Of a DNA stretch of 64,000 nucleotides, positions 28,281-37,718 are shown piece after piece (positions within the stretch are counted from its first letter, which is position 1; every line of letters begins with the position of its first letter). Made by a program: the position numbers and the translations under genes. The notes below the pieces were generated by a model. It searched no databases, had not been told where the DNA came from, and saw only the letters and a list, made by a program, of their open reading frames with translations. The DNA comes from an uncultured Latescibacterota bacterium. Lineage in GTDB: Bacteria; Latescibacterota; UBA2968; UBA8231. The stretch covers positions 3,932,599 to 3,996,598 of the forward strand of contig OX638377.1 in the NCBI GenBank assembly GCA_951813615.1, written 5' to 3'.

Positions 28281-31049
28281 ATGCCTAAAACCTCGCCCAG
28301 AATTTTTACAATCAGCGCGAGCGCTCTTTGGCTCCTCATCGGCTGGACCTCGATCCAAGCCCAGACCACCAACGAGTTTCGCACCCGACCGAACCAGATC
28401 GTTGTGAACGCCCAGAGCCATTGGCAGGATTGGGACTTTCCCGCAGGCACTCTTGAGATTTCTCCCCAAGGGGAAATACGGCCGCGCCGCTGGAATCGCA
28501 ATACAGACGCCACGGAGGACATTGTCGATTTTCTGCGCTTCCAGATCGAAGCGTCACAACGCGATCCCACGCTATTCAAAATTCCCAAGCGCCTGCAGGG
28601 CAAGGAGGCCGCTGAAATCTCTCTGCGAGATGCCGTCGTGGAAGCAGGTTCAAACCCCGCAGGAGTAGCTAATGTCCTCGACGGCGACCCCACTACCTTT
28701 TGGGAACCAGCGCCGCTGCCGGCAGGCGTGGAGGATGTCGGCGCTCTTTGGTGGTTTACAGTGGATCTGGGCCGTCTGGTTTTCCTCAAAAAAATCGAGT
28801 TAAAATTCGTCGATGAAGATCTGGGTGACCCCTTCCTGTTGTACGATGTCCTCGTCTCGGACGGACGCAAACCCATTGCCGCCCAATCGGGAAACGCCCC
28901 ACCCGAATTTTTCCCCGTTCTGATCTCGCTCAAACCCAATAAGACCCAACGCAGCGTCGAGGTGGACCTACGCGGCATCACGGGTCGGAGAGAATTGGGC
29001 GGCGAGCAGGATGAGTTTCTGGCGGAACAGGTCCAATTTGAGGATTTGGCGGAGGAGTCTGGTCCGACAACAGACATGGCGACGCTGGTCGGACGTTTTG
29101 TCCAAGTGGTCATAAGAGGCAGCGACCTGAACCGAGGCCGCCAGATCACCAAAGCGGAATTCGAGCAACTCGCCCCGGCCGATATGGGTGCGGTCGAGTA
29201 TTACAAAAAATTGCCAGACGGCAGCCAGTTGCAAGTGTCGAGGCAAGTCTATTTCGACCGCCTCGCAGAGGAAAAGCGCGGCGACATCCGCTATTATATC
29301 CGCGAGCGCCCGCGCTTAGCCGAGCTCAATGTCTGGATCGAAGGGGATGATATTTTCCACGGGATATTGCGACGGGGCGGGACCATAAGCTCGCCCGATC
29401 CCCGCAATGGAGCGATCCTCCTCGATGGCGATGTGGATTCCGCTCATTTTCTCGACCTCTACCGAGATCCCAAATTCAATTTGAGTCCCATCGGCACGGT
29501 GACTCTCGATCTGGGATCGTTTTTCTGGATCAACGCGCAAAGGATGACCTACACATTCATCGATAACGACGCCCACACTTTTGGCAATTATACCCTAGAA
29601 ATCTCGGATGGCAGCAGGGAGCCCGATGGCAGCCTCAAGTGGTCCATCGCCGTAGATCGCAAACAGACCGAAACCCTGGGCGGTTTGATCGGCAAGATCA
29701 CGGAGGGCAATAACTTCGATCCCGTCATTGGCCGTTTTTTCAAGATCCAGTGGAATGTCCAACCCATCGCCGCGAGGATCCTGACCGCACTGAGTGAGTT
29801 CCAGCTTTTCGGCGCAGGCTTTCAGCCCCAAGTCGAGCTGACGTCGGGGCGTATCCCACTGGGAAACAGCAAAAATTTGCTGTCTATCGAATGGGATGCC
29901 GATACGCCTCCCGGCACCAAGATAGAGCTACAGACGCGGACGGGTGATACCTTCAGTTCGGATACGCTCTACTATCACGGCGACAATATAAGACTCTACG
30001 AAGGAGGTGCTGCAGAATACTACGCGCGCAAAAACCGGCGCGACAAAGGCAACAAAATAGGCATCTGGGTCGATGGGCCGGAGTGGGAAAAGTCCTTTAG
30101 TGCACCGTACGAAAACGCCGCCGGCAGCCCCATCACCTCGCCCTCGCCGCGCCAATTTGTCCGCATTCAAGCCACGTTGTTCTCCAACGATCCAGAAGTC
30201 CACCCCACCCTCAAAGAGATCCGGCTCAATTTTGCCGAGCCAGTGGCTCGGCACCTGTTGGGCGAAGTTACCCCTACACAGGTCGATAGCCTCGGCGTCC
30301 AACGTCCTTTTTCGGTATACATCCGGCCGGATACCGTCAGTGCTGGCGGATTCGACCAGCTCTTGCTCGCGGCCCCCCCCCAGATGCGTCTGACCTATCG
30401 AGGGCTATACGGGGGCAAAGGCAGCGATTTTTCGCCGGTCGCCGATCTGGCTTCTCTGGAGATCGAAGATGTCGAGGTCCGCAGCGATCGCTCGGATAGC
30501 CTGCATCTGACTTTTCCGGCCGTACTGTCGGAGTCGGATATTGAACTGTTCCGCCTCGATTTCGACACGTCTCTTTTCACGGTAAGTGCACCGCTGAGAG
30601 CAGCCCTGCGGCGGGGAGACGACGGTTGGTGGCAGCGCGTGGACGCGGGAGACGCCGCCGCGCAAGTCACCGACAACGATCTAACGCTGGTCGCGGTACC
30701 GAGGCGCAAGGAAATTTTCCGCAACTTAGCGATCAAGCCGCAGGTATTCACGCCCAATGGGGACGATATAAACGATGCGGTGAGGTTTACATTCGACGTC
30801 GTGTTGATCCGTCAGGACAGTGCCGTCGAAATCCATATCCACGATCTAGGCGGGCGCCGGGTGAGAAGCATTTCCGAGCGGCGTCCAGTGGTCACTGGTG
30901 CCCATGTGCTCGAATGGGACGGCAGAGACCATGCTGGAAATCTCGTGGCGCCCGGAGTGTACGTCGCCCTGCTCAAGATCGATGCCAATACTGAGGGGGC
31001 TGGCCTAGACGCGAGAGATCTCACCCGCACGGTGGCGATCGCCTACTAG
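28281..31049 (+). CDS. Secreted A-type protein 3 with extended N-terminal discoidin-like domain
   Basis: A 922-residue exported protein (signal peptide ends SIQAQ). It adds an extra N-terminal discoidin-like domain to the A-type layout: VLDGDPTTFWEPAP, WFTVDLGRLVFLKKIEL and YDVLVSDGRKPIA are typical F5/8-type pieces. The shared part follows: LRRGGTISSPDP, LLDGDVDSAHFLD, VTLDLGSFFWINAQRM, LSEFQLFGAGF, SPSPRQFVRIQ, LLGEVTPTQVD and GGFDQLLLAAPP. It closes with VFTPNGDDINDAVRF and an FlgD fold ending RTVAIAY. ATG at 28281 has a gggag site upstream and gives a clean signal peptide; a TTG at 28260 would precede it. It ends the cluster. The domain set suggests glycan or surface binding. Confidence 0.75.
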   Translation: MPKTSPRIFTISASALWLLIGWTSIQAQTTNEFRTRPNQIVVNAQSHWQDWDFPAGTLEISPQGEIRPRRWNRNTDATEDIVDFLRFQIEASQRDPTLFKIPKRLQGKEAAEISLRDAVVEAGSNPAGVANVLDGDPTTFWEPAPLPAGVEDVGALWWFTVDLGRLVFLKKIELKFVDEDLGDPFLLYDVLVSDGRKPIAAQSGNAPPEFFPVLISLKPNKTQRSVEVDLRGITGRRELGGEQDEFLAEQVQFEDLAEESGPTTDMATLVGRFVQVVIRGSDLNRGRQITKAEFEQLAPADMGAVEYYKKLPDGSQLQVSRQVYFDRLAEEKRGDIRYYIRERPRLAELNVWIEGDDIFHGILRRGGTISSPDPRNGAILLDGDVDSAHFLDLYRDPKFNLSPIGTVTLDLGSFFWINAQRMTYTFIDNDAHTFGNYTLEISDGSREPDGSLKWSIAVDRKQTETLGGLIGKITEGNNFDPVIGRFFKIQWNVQPIAARILTALSEFQLFGAGFQPQVELTSGRIPLGNSKNLLSIEWDADTPPGTKIELQTRTGDTFSSDTLYYHGDNIRLYEGGAAEYYARKNRRDKGNKIGIWVDGPEWEKSFSAPYENAAGSPITSPSPRQFVRIQATLFSNDPEVHPTLKEIRLNFAEPVARHLLGEVTPTQVDSLGVQRPFSVYIRPDTVSAGGFDQLLLAAPPQMRLTYRGLYGGKGSDFSPVADLASLEIEDVEVRSDRSDSLHLTFPAVLSESDIELFRLDFDTSLFTVSAPLRAALRRGDDGWWQRVDAGDAAAQVTDNDLTLVAVPRRKEIFRNLAIKPQVFTPNGDDINDAVRFTFDVVLIRQDSAVEIHIHDLGGRRVRSISERRPVVTGAHVLEWDGRDHAGNLVAPGVYVALLKIDANTEGAGLDARDLTRTVAIAY

Positions 31050-31093
31050 CGCCTCTGGACAGAAATCCTTCCCCGCAAACTAGGAAACTACTT

Positions 31094-31903
31094 ATGCCCA
31101 TAGGCTCTAATGCTGCCACCCAATCACCAGGTTCAACAATGCTGGATGCCAAAACAATTCGTCGCCAGATTAGTACCGGCGAGTGGCGCGGTATGACCGT
31201 TGGCAGAGCGGGGCGTCATGTGCAGACCGGCCTAGTGATTCTCCGCCAAGCCGAGGCTTATGATTTTCTCGTCTTCTGCCAGCGCAACCCGCAGCCATGT
31301 CCACTGCTCGAAGTGACGGACCCGGGTTGTCCGACGCCGAAAACACTGGCACCGGATGCGGATATCCGCCATGAGATCGGGCTATACTCGGTCTGGCGCG
31401 ACGGTGAGTTGGTAAAAGAAGTAACCGATATTGCGCCGTTGTGGCAGGATGATTTCGTCGCCTTTTTTTTAGGGTCGAGCCTGACTTTTTTACAAGCGCT
31501 GGCCGATGCTGGGTGCGTCAGTTCGGTTGGCGTCGTGTTATATAAAACCAATATCATGTGCAAACCGGCGGGGCGTTTTGCCGGGCCGATGGTAGTGACC
31601 ATGCAAACCTTGCCGGCGGCAAAGGTGGCACGCGCCGTGCAGGTGACTTCGCGATTCCAGGCCACGCACGGGGCCCCGATACACATTGGCGATCCAGCAG
31701 CCATAGGCATCACGGACCTTTCGCAAACCATTGGCCCCGCGCCCCCCAACGGCATTCCCGCCGGCGATGTAGCACTATTTTGGGCCTGTAGTGTTACGCC
31801 TCAGACGGTGGCGCAGGCTTCCGCCATTCCATTCATGATAACCCATTCGACGGGACACGGCTTTGTCACCGATCTGGAAGACCACGACCTAGCTGTGCCG
31901 TGA
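31094..31903 (+). CDS. D-glutamate cyclase-like / DUF1445 (YcsI) putative hydro-lyase
   Basis: A 269-residue protein matching the DUF1445 family closely from memory: IRRQISTGEWRG, DFLVFCQRNPQPCPLLEV, YSVWRDGELVKEVTDI, PAGRFAGPMVVTMQ, QVTSRFQATHGAPIHIGDP and GDVALFWACSVTPQTV. The family includes bacterial hydro-lyases (YcsI) and the C-terminal domain of mammalian D-glutamate cyclase, which converts D-glutamate to 5-oxo-D-proline. It is cytoplasmic. Length is normal. The ATG has an agga site about 9 bases upstream. It lies 44 bp after the A/B cluster and 39 bp before a parvulin-type lipoprotein; I see no functional link to them. Confidence 0.88.
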   Translation: MPIGSNAATQSPGSTMLDAKTIRRQISTGEWRGMTVGRAGRHVQTGLVILRQAEAYDFLVFCQRNPQPCPLLEVTDPGCPTPKTLAPDADIRHEIGLYSVWRDGELVKEVTDIAPLWQDDFVAFFLGSSLTFLQALADAGCVSSVGVVLYKTNIMCKPAGRFAGPMVVTMQTLPAAKVARAVQVTSRFQATHGAPIHIGDPAAIGITDLSQTIGPAPPNGIPAGDVALFWACSVTPQTVAQASAIPFMITHSTGHGFVTDLEDHDLAVP

Positions 31904-31942
31904 GCAGCGGATAGAGCGTTAAAACAAAAAAAGAGGCTATTA

Positions 31943-33655
31943 ATGTATTTTCCCGTTTTTGCTCGAACGGCCATGTGCGATACGGTATGGACCATTTTGT
32001 CCGTCTGCTTTGTTCTAACTTTGCAGGTCGGGTGCGGCTCAGAGCCCCAGAGCCATGTGGCAGCAAGGATAGCTGGGCAAGAAATCACTACTGGCGAACT
32101 GCAAGCGTTCGCCGTCCGCCTGCCGGACGGCATCCACGAAGGCAAAAGCGACAGTGAGGCCAATATCATGGTCTTGAATGCACTGATCGACAAAAAAGTG
32201 CTGCTAGCCGAAGCAGAGGCCCAGCAATTGCAGAGCGATCCGGGCTTGGTCCTCGATTTATCCGCCTTCAAAGATCGGGAAATGATGAAGTTGTACAACC
32301 ATCTCAAAGTGGATCAGCAGATTTCGATTGCACCAGAGGAACTGAGCGAACTGTACCGGAACGAGGCTTGGGACAGAGCGCTGCGCCTTGCAGCCATAGT
32401 GGTCGAGACGCGGGAGAAAGCCGACGAACTAGTAGCCGGGCTCAACAGCGGCAAGGCGTTCCGCCAACTCGTCGATGCCTATTCTGTCGATGAGACAACC
32501 AAAGCCTGGGGTGGAGACACGGGACGCTATTTGTCCAGAGACACAGCCGATGAATCCCTACAGGAATTATTGACCCTGCAGGTAGGTGACCTATCAAAGC
32601 CGCTGCCCTTCGCCTATAAAGGAAAAAAGCACTACGCCGTATTCAAAGTACTGGACGAAATGCCCATTGCCTTAAACGAGGTGCAAGGGGTCCTCGAGGA
32701 GAAAATTTTCGGCTCCAAACGAACTGCCCGCAGAGCGGCCTTGACCGATTCGCTGGCAGGCGTGTACGAGCCTTTAGTAGATGCCGATGGGGTGGCATTT
32801 TTGGCCCAGCGGTCAGCCAGCGGCCAAATCAATGTGACCGAGGTGGAGGCCACTATGCGATTGGGTTCCTACCGGGACGGCGATCTTACCATTGGCGAAT
32901 TTCTTTCCGTCGTGCTGCACAAAGCCGGTCCAGAGACCCGGCACCAACTCGCCGATACTGCGTTGGTAGCAGCCAAGGTCCGCAGTCTGCTCACTGCCCA
33001 GATGCTACTCAAAGAATCCTACGCCCTGGGCTTAGACCGGGATTCTACCTTGGTAGCCAGCGTGGAAAACGAGCGCGAAAATCTACTCGTGAGTCTGCTG
33101 CGCAAGATCAATGTCGACGCCTATATCAGGGTTGAAGAAGAAGAAGCCCGCGCCTTCTACGACAAAAACCCCGAAAAATTTCGCTATCTCGAAGCCACCA
33201 CAGCCGCAGAGGTTCTGTTGTCCAACCAAGAGGAAGCTCAGCGAGTAAAAGAGCAATTGCAAGAAGGAGCCGATGCAGAGCAATTGATCGCAAAATACGA
33301 CACTCGTGGGGTCCATGGGGAAAAAAGGGGATTTGTGCGCCTCGACGCCTACAAGCGACTTCACTACCCCCATATATACGATCTCTCCCAAGATATGGAA
33401 ATAGGCCAAGTCGGCGGACCCATCAAGGTTGCGGAAGGGTATTCTGTATTTAAAATAGTCGCCCGGGAAGCAGCCAGGCTCAAACCTTTTAATGCCGCTT
33501 CAGAAAAACGAGCCACCGCCTATGTCAGGATCAATAAGGCCAAGCACGGCTATGTGGAGTTCGTGAGCGCTTTGCGGGATAAATACGACGTGGAAATCTT
33601 CCCCGCCAATATTCCCAACATGATCAAAGACGGGAAGTTCCAGGCCGACAATTAG
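31943..33655 (+). CDS. Parvulin-like (PpiC/SurA-type) peptidyl-prolyl isomerase lipoprotein 1
   Basis: A 570-residue lipoprotein: the hydrophobic leader ends LTLQVGCGSEP, a lipobox with Cys. A SurA_N-like helical segment (AGQEITTGELQAF, VLNALIDKKVLLAEAEAQQL) precedes a parvulin-like domain near 145-235 (AAIVVETREKADELVAGL, FRQLVDAYSVDE, GGDTGRYLSR, FKVLDE). A second, weaker half (about 370-540) repeats the layout (VAEGYSVFKIVARE). Such proteins help fold outer-membrane proteins in the periplasm. It follows the A/B cluster, which would supply large barrel-like clients. ATG has a gagg site. The gene at 36333 is a paralogue. Confidence 0.82.
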   Translation: MYFPVFARTAMCDTVWTILSVCFVLTLQVGCGSEPQSHVAARIAGQEITTGELQAFAVRLPDGIHEGKSDSEANIMVLNALIDKKVLLAEAEAQQLQSDPGLVLDLSAFKDREMMKLYNHLKVDQQISIAPEELSELYRNEAWDRALRLAAIVVETREKADELVAGLNSGKAFRQLVDAYSVDETTKAWGGDTGRYLSRDTADESLQELLTLQVGDLSKPLPFAYKGKKHYAVFKVLDEMPIALNEVQGVLEEKIFGSKRTARRAALTDSLAGVYEPLVDADGVAFLAQRSASGQINVTEVEATMRLGSYRDGDLTIGEFLSVVLHKAGPETRHQLADTALVAAKVRSLLTAQMLLKESYALGLDRDSTLVASVENERENLLVSLLRKINVDAYIRVEEEEARAFYDKNPEKFRYLEATTAAEVLLSNQEEAQRVKEQLQEGADAEQLIAKYDTRGVHGEKRGFVRLDAYKRLHYPHIYDLSQDMEIGQVGGPIKVAEGYSVFKIVAREAARLKPFNAASEKRATAYVRINKAKHGYVEFVSALRDKYDVEIFPANIPNMIKDGKFQADN

Positions 33656-33683
33656 CTAGTTACTCGCTAGCCAAGAGAACGCA

Positions 33684-36239
33684 TTATCTTTTCGGCCGCT
33701 GGCCGGCTCCTTCTAACCTTCTCAGGGCTCGCAGGGCCGTTCTTTCGGCCGGATCGGTTTTGCGGGCCTGTCTGTAGTGCCAAATCGCGTCGCCTGTTTT
33801 GTCGTCTAGCAGGGACACCGCGCCCTGGATCGAGTATTTGCGAGATCGGAGGCGGCGCTCGATGTTTTGTTTCTCCTCTTCATCCATGTTGAAAAGAGAC
33901 TCGTTTGCCTCCACCACTAGGTGGGGCAACAGGCTTGATAGAGCGGGCAGGCCCGCGCTCGTATCCCCGCGCCGGCGGTCGGTAAAGCTTATATAGGGTC
34001 GGTCATCGGTGTTCAAAGGGCCGTGGCCGGCGTAGTCTGCAAAAGCGCGCTCGTCTAAGGCCAAGGTCCCGGCAAAAGAAACCGGGTCGGCCAGATCTAC
34101 CTCTTGCAGAGATTCTTGCAAAGCCGCGGCTGACAGCCGTTGTGCCAATAATTCAAAGTTGATGTGTTGGGGCTGGTTTGCACCCAGCACAATGGAGTAT
34201 TTGTCGGTCAGCCACAGGGTCGCGTGGGGGAAAACCGCGCGAAATGTTCGCAAGATCATCTCGTAGTCGGCTACGGTCAGCCCGTGCAGGGGGATCCACT
34301 GGGCTATGAAACCTGCTGTTTTGAGCCGCTGGCGACAGAGCTGGTAGAATTCTTCCGTATACAGCACCCAGCTATCCGCCGTGCCGGGATGGGTCGCGTC
34401 GGCGATAATGATATCGTAGCGCTCTGGTGTCCGCATCACGTGATTTCTGCCGTCGCCGTGGATTAGTCGGAGGCGATCCGTGCCCACCCTGTTGAAGACG
34501 TAGTTGTTGTAGCGGGTAAAAAATTCGGCGGCCTCGACCACACCGGGCACGACTTCGACGCAATCCACCCGCTCGGGTTGGTGGAGCAAGACCGAATTGA
34601 GGGTAATGCCACCCCCGAAGGCAATCACCAGGACTTGCCGGGGATCGCTGTGCAGGGTCATCGGCAGATTGCCCAAGAGTCGAAAAATTTTGATTGATGC
34701 ATGGTCTGTCGGCACTTCTCCCATGCCATTTACTTTGAGAATGCGGTTGCCGTGGCTCATTTGATGGACCGTTACCGTCCCAGCAGTACCCTCGCGATAA
34801 TAGACAAGCTCGCTGTCTTTTTCTGTATTTGTGAACAGTGCGATAAAAAGATTGCTCGGCATGGCCCAAGACAGCAGCAGTACCGCGCCGACAGGCAGGA
34901 CTATGGTTGGCAGCTTAAAACGGCCACTGGCGTTTGGATGGACCAGCAGCAGCACCGCTCCCAAGGCGATGTTGGTCCAGGCCAAGGCTTGTACCGCGTG
35001 CTCTGTGCCCAGTAGCGGCATCAATAAAAAACCGGCACCAAAAGCGCCAGCGATAGATCCCAGTGAATTGACGGCGTAGACCTTGCCGATTTTTGTGCCC
35101 AAGGTCTTTAAATGCGTAGCGTTGAGTTGTCCTACGAGCGGAAAGAGCAATCCCAGCAGACAGGTGGGAATGAGCGCGATCGAGAAAACCAAGGTAGCTG
35201 TTGCGAAAAGATAGCCCGTCCACGAGGTAAGCGCACTGAGATATGGAATGAAATGGGTGCTAACGCCGAATGCGCCAATGGAGATATGACCAAACAGGCC
35301 TAGGAGTATCTCAATAGTGCCGAATGCAATGAGCAGATCCGGCCAGCGGCCGACAAAACGAGAGGCGATGGCCCCTCCTAGCGCCAGACCGAACAAGAAG
35401 GCGATCAGGATGATGCTGAGACTTTGGGCCGTGCTCAGCCCCAGTATCATGGTCAGCACCCGCGTCCATAGCACTTCGTATCCCAGCGCGGTGAAACCCG
35501 ATGCACAGAACACCAAAAGCGTCAATTGCACCAGCCAGTTCGGCAGTGCTGGAGGATTCTTTTCCTGCGCGTTGTTTTTTTTGCCTAGACTCACCCGGTA
35601 TGGCTCGGCTGAGTCCGACAAACGGCGAGACCACGTCAGGGAAAAGACCGCAATGAGGACATTGCCAACAACGGCGACTGTAGTCGTGCCGCTGATGCCC
35701 AAATGCTCGATGGTCAGATAAGCTGCGATCCCGACCCCGCAGGCGGCTCCGAACGTATTGGCGGCATATAAGGTCCCCACGCTCCAACCCACCTGCGACA
35801 TGTGCCGAGTTGCAAAGCGGATCAGAATCGGCAGGGTGCCCCCCATGAGCGTAGTGGGAATGAGCAGGACGAGGAAACAAAGCGGGAAGCGCATGAGTGC
35901 AAAGACATAGGGCGTCGATTCCAGTTGCTGATAGAGCCAAGTGTGGATTTCGTCCAGTCCGCTAAGGATTAAGGGGAAAGTTAGAGCAAAGGCGGCGATG
36001 CCCAGCTCGAGAAAGGCGTAGAGGCGCAGGTTGTTTTTGCTCTTGTCGGCTAGGTGCCCGAAGTAGAAGCTGCCCAGTGCCAATCCCGCCATAAAAGCTG
36101 CTAGGACCGTGCTGACCGCAAAAGCCCCAGTGCCGAATACGAGGACGAGCATTCTCACCCATACCACCTGATATACCAAGGTACAGGCACCGGAAAGGAA
36201 GAACAGGACGAGCAGGAAGATGTGGGCACCGCGGCTCAA
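33684..36239 (-). CDS. Polytopic membrane protein fused to spermidine-synthase-like domain
   Basis: An 851-residue protein. The first 500 residues contain about a dozen membrane helices (GACTLVYQVVWVRMLVLVFG opens the family, then MAGLALGSFYFGHLAD). About 560-760 form a spermidine-synthase-fold methyltransferase-like domain: VLVIAFGGGITLNSVLLH binds the nucleotide cofactor, VDCVEVVPGV supplies the acidic residue, and IIIADATHPGTADSWVLYTE carries the active-site Asp. The C-terminal 60 residues look helical (TPR-like). Fused proteins of this type are widespread; polyamine synthesis has been questioned for many. The start is TTG. It converges with a parvulin gene (28 bp) and diverges from another. 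Confidence 0.85.
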   Translation of the reverse strand: MSRGAHIFLLVLFFLSGACTLVYQVVWVRMLVLVFGTGAFAVSTVLAAFMAGLALGSFYFGHLADKSKNNLRLYAFLELGIAAFALTFPLILSGLDEIHTWLYQQLESTPYVFALMRFPLCFLVLLIPTTLMGGTLPILIRFATRHMSQVGWSVGTLYAANTFGAACGVGIAAYLTIEHLGISGTTTVAVVGNVLIAVFSLTWSRRLSDSAEPYRVSLGKKNNAQEKNPPALPNWLVQLTLLVFCASGFTALGYEVLWTRVLTMILGLSTAQSLSIILIAFLFGLALGGAIASRFVGRWPDLLIAFGTIEILLGLFGHISIGAFGVSTHFIPYLSALTSWTGYLFATATLVFSIALIPTCLLGLLFPLVGQLNATHLKTLGTKIGKVYAVNSLGSIAGAFGAGFLLMPLLGTEHAVQALAWTNIALGAVLLLVHPNASGRFKLPTIVLPVGAVLLLSWAMPSNLFIALFTNTEKDSELVYYREGTAGTVTVHQMSHGNRILKVNGMGEVPTDHASIKIFRLLGNLPMTLHSDPRQVLVIAFGGGITLNSVLLHQPERVDCVEVVPGVVEAAEFFTRYNNYVFNRVGTDRLRLIHGDGRNHVMRTPERYDIIIADATHPGTADSWVLYTEEFYQLCRQRLKTAGFIAQWIPLHGLTVADYEMILRTFRAVFPHATLWLTDKYSIVLGANQPQHINFELLAQRLSAAALQESLQEVDLADPVSFAGTLALDERAFADYAGHGPLNTDDRPYISFTDRRRGDTSAGLPALSSLLPHLVVEANESLFNMDEEEKQNIERRLRSRKYSIQGAVSLLDDKTGDAIWHYRQARKTDPAERTALRALRRLEGAGQRPKR

Positions 36240-36332
36240 AGTGGCAACCTATGCAGTTTAATTGGGCTATGGGCTTGGTAGGGTGTGTACCGTTTATTCA
36301 CCGGACGAGTCGCCTCCGCTGATCTTACTGTA

Positions 36333-37715
36333 ATGACAAAATTAAAACGCTTAATCGCATTCCTTTGCCCGCTCTTTTTTGGCTGCGGCCAGCCCGAGAC
36401 GGAGGTCATCGCCTTGGTCGGGAATAAAAAGATCACTGCGGCAGAACTGCGCGACTTTGCGGAGTGGGGAGAAAAAAGAGCTATAAGAGTCGGCACTGCA
36501 ATCCCCGCTACGAGCGATCCGCTGCAACAGCTCATCGCCAGAAGGCTACTGCTGCTAGAGGCCCGCAATCTCGGTATGGCCACTGACTCGGTTTTTGTGC
36601 GCCGGTTGGAGCGGCGGCGGCGAGATGCGGTGATTGAATCTTATCTCGAGCGCCAGGTCGACGCGAAAATCGTCGTGACAGCAGAAGATATTCTGCAGGA
36701 ATACTATGATGCAAACGGGAATCGCGGTCTCAAGTTTATCTATTCTGCAAGAGCGACCAAAGCCGCCGCTATAGAGGACTTGGCCGCGGAAAAATCCATT
36801 CTGAGTCTCCCCGGTTATGTCCTCAAAGGACAGGTCAATGAGCAAGTGGCCGACGAATTGTTCGCTCTGCCCGTGGGCTCCAGTTCCCCAGTTCTCCCTC
36901 TGCCGATCAAAGCGGATACCGTCTTTGTGGCCTTTAAAGTTCTGGATGAAAAGCGCGTCCCGCTCATCGCCGTGCGGCAGCTTACTGAACGCCGCCTGCG
37001 CTCCCGTATCAGGGCAAAGATGGAGTGGGCTCTCGGAAGCTCTCTGCGCGATAAATACGCCAGCGGCACGGCTAAGGACAATCCATCTCGCAAATTCGAT
37101 TCCTCGTCTGCTGGGCCCGATAGTGCACGTATCGCCGATCTCTATTTTGCCGCAGGCCTGCAAAGTGGTATCGACGAGGAACCCGAGCTACAGGCAAGAC
37201 TCACAACCATCGCCGAGGATGTACTCCTGAGCTATTATCTGGAACAGATCGACATATCTCCAGCAGAGGCGCGAAGTTATTTTGCGCGTCATCCCGATCA
37301 ATTTCCCGCCTATGAGGCCATCACCATCACCGAGATTGTGGTCCACAATCGCAAATTGGCCCAAGACTTGCGCCTAGCAATAGCGGAGGGTGTCGATCCG
37401 GAGCTACTGATCCCCATATTCTCCCAGGGCGTCGGAGCAAACAGGGGGCGCGTAAAGCTCAGCCCATATACCATGCCATCAATGCGCTACGAGCGTGCCA
37501 AAGGTATGGAGATCAACGCCATTGGGGGGCCGATGGAGTGGGCCGGAAAATTCTCCGTATTTGTCGTAGTGGACAAAGTGCGGGAAGGGGGCCAATGGGA
37601 TCGGGCTTCGCAACGGCGAGCCGAGCGGCTAGCTAGAGAAGAAAAAAAACGTCAGCACTTGGATTCACTGCGACAGAAATTCTCAGTCCGGGTATTGGCC
37701 CCCGATGGTCCCTAG
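36333..37715 (+). CDS. Parvulin-like (SurA-type) periplasmic lipoprotein 2
   Basis: A 460-residue paralogue of the protein at 31943. The leader ends LFFGCGQPE, a lipobox-like motif with Cys. VIALVGNKKITAAELRDFAEW and DPLQQLIARRLLLLEARNLG match the SurA_N helical part; FVAFKVLDEKRVPL and FSVFVVVDKVREG mark the ends of the two parvulin-like halves. The conserved catalytic residues of parvulins are hard to place, so it may be a chaperone only. I chose ATG at 36333; an upstream TTG-type extension to 36285 would destroy the signal peptide. It converges with the aldo/keto reductase with a 3-bp gap. Confidence 0.72.
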   Translation: MTKLKRLIAFLCPLFFGCGQPETEVIALVGNKKITAAELRDFAEWGEKRAIRVGTAIPATSDPLQQLIARRLLLLEARNLGMATDSVFVRRLERRRRDAVIESYLERQVDAKIVVTAEDILQEYYDANGNRGLKFIYSARATKAAAIEDLAAEKSILSLPGYVLKGQVNEQVADELFALPVGSSSPVLPLPIKADTVFVAFKVLDEKRVPLIAVRQLTERRLRSRIRAKMEWALGSSLRDKYASGTAKDNPSRKFDSSSAGPDSARIADLYFAAGLQSGIDEEPELQARLTTIAEDVLLSYYLEQIDISPAEARSYFARHPDQFPAYEAITITEIVVHNRKLAQDLRLAIAEGVDPELLIPIFSQGVGANRGRVKLSPYTMPSMRYERAKGMEINAIGGPMEWAGKFSVFVVVDKVREGGQWDRASQRRAERLAREEKKRQHLDSLRQKFSVRVLAPDGP

Positions 37716-37718
37716 CAC

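Noticed and set aside
18149..31049. Type IX secretion system cargo
   Set aside because: FTPNGD-type tails resemble type B sorting domains, but no PorV, GldKLMN or related component is in the window and the terminal Tyr motif differs.
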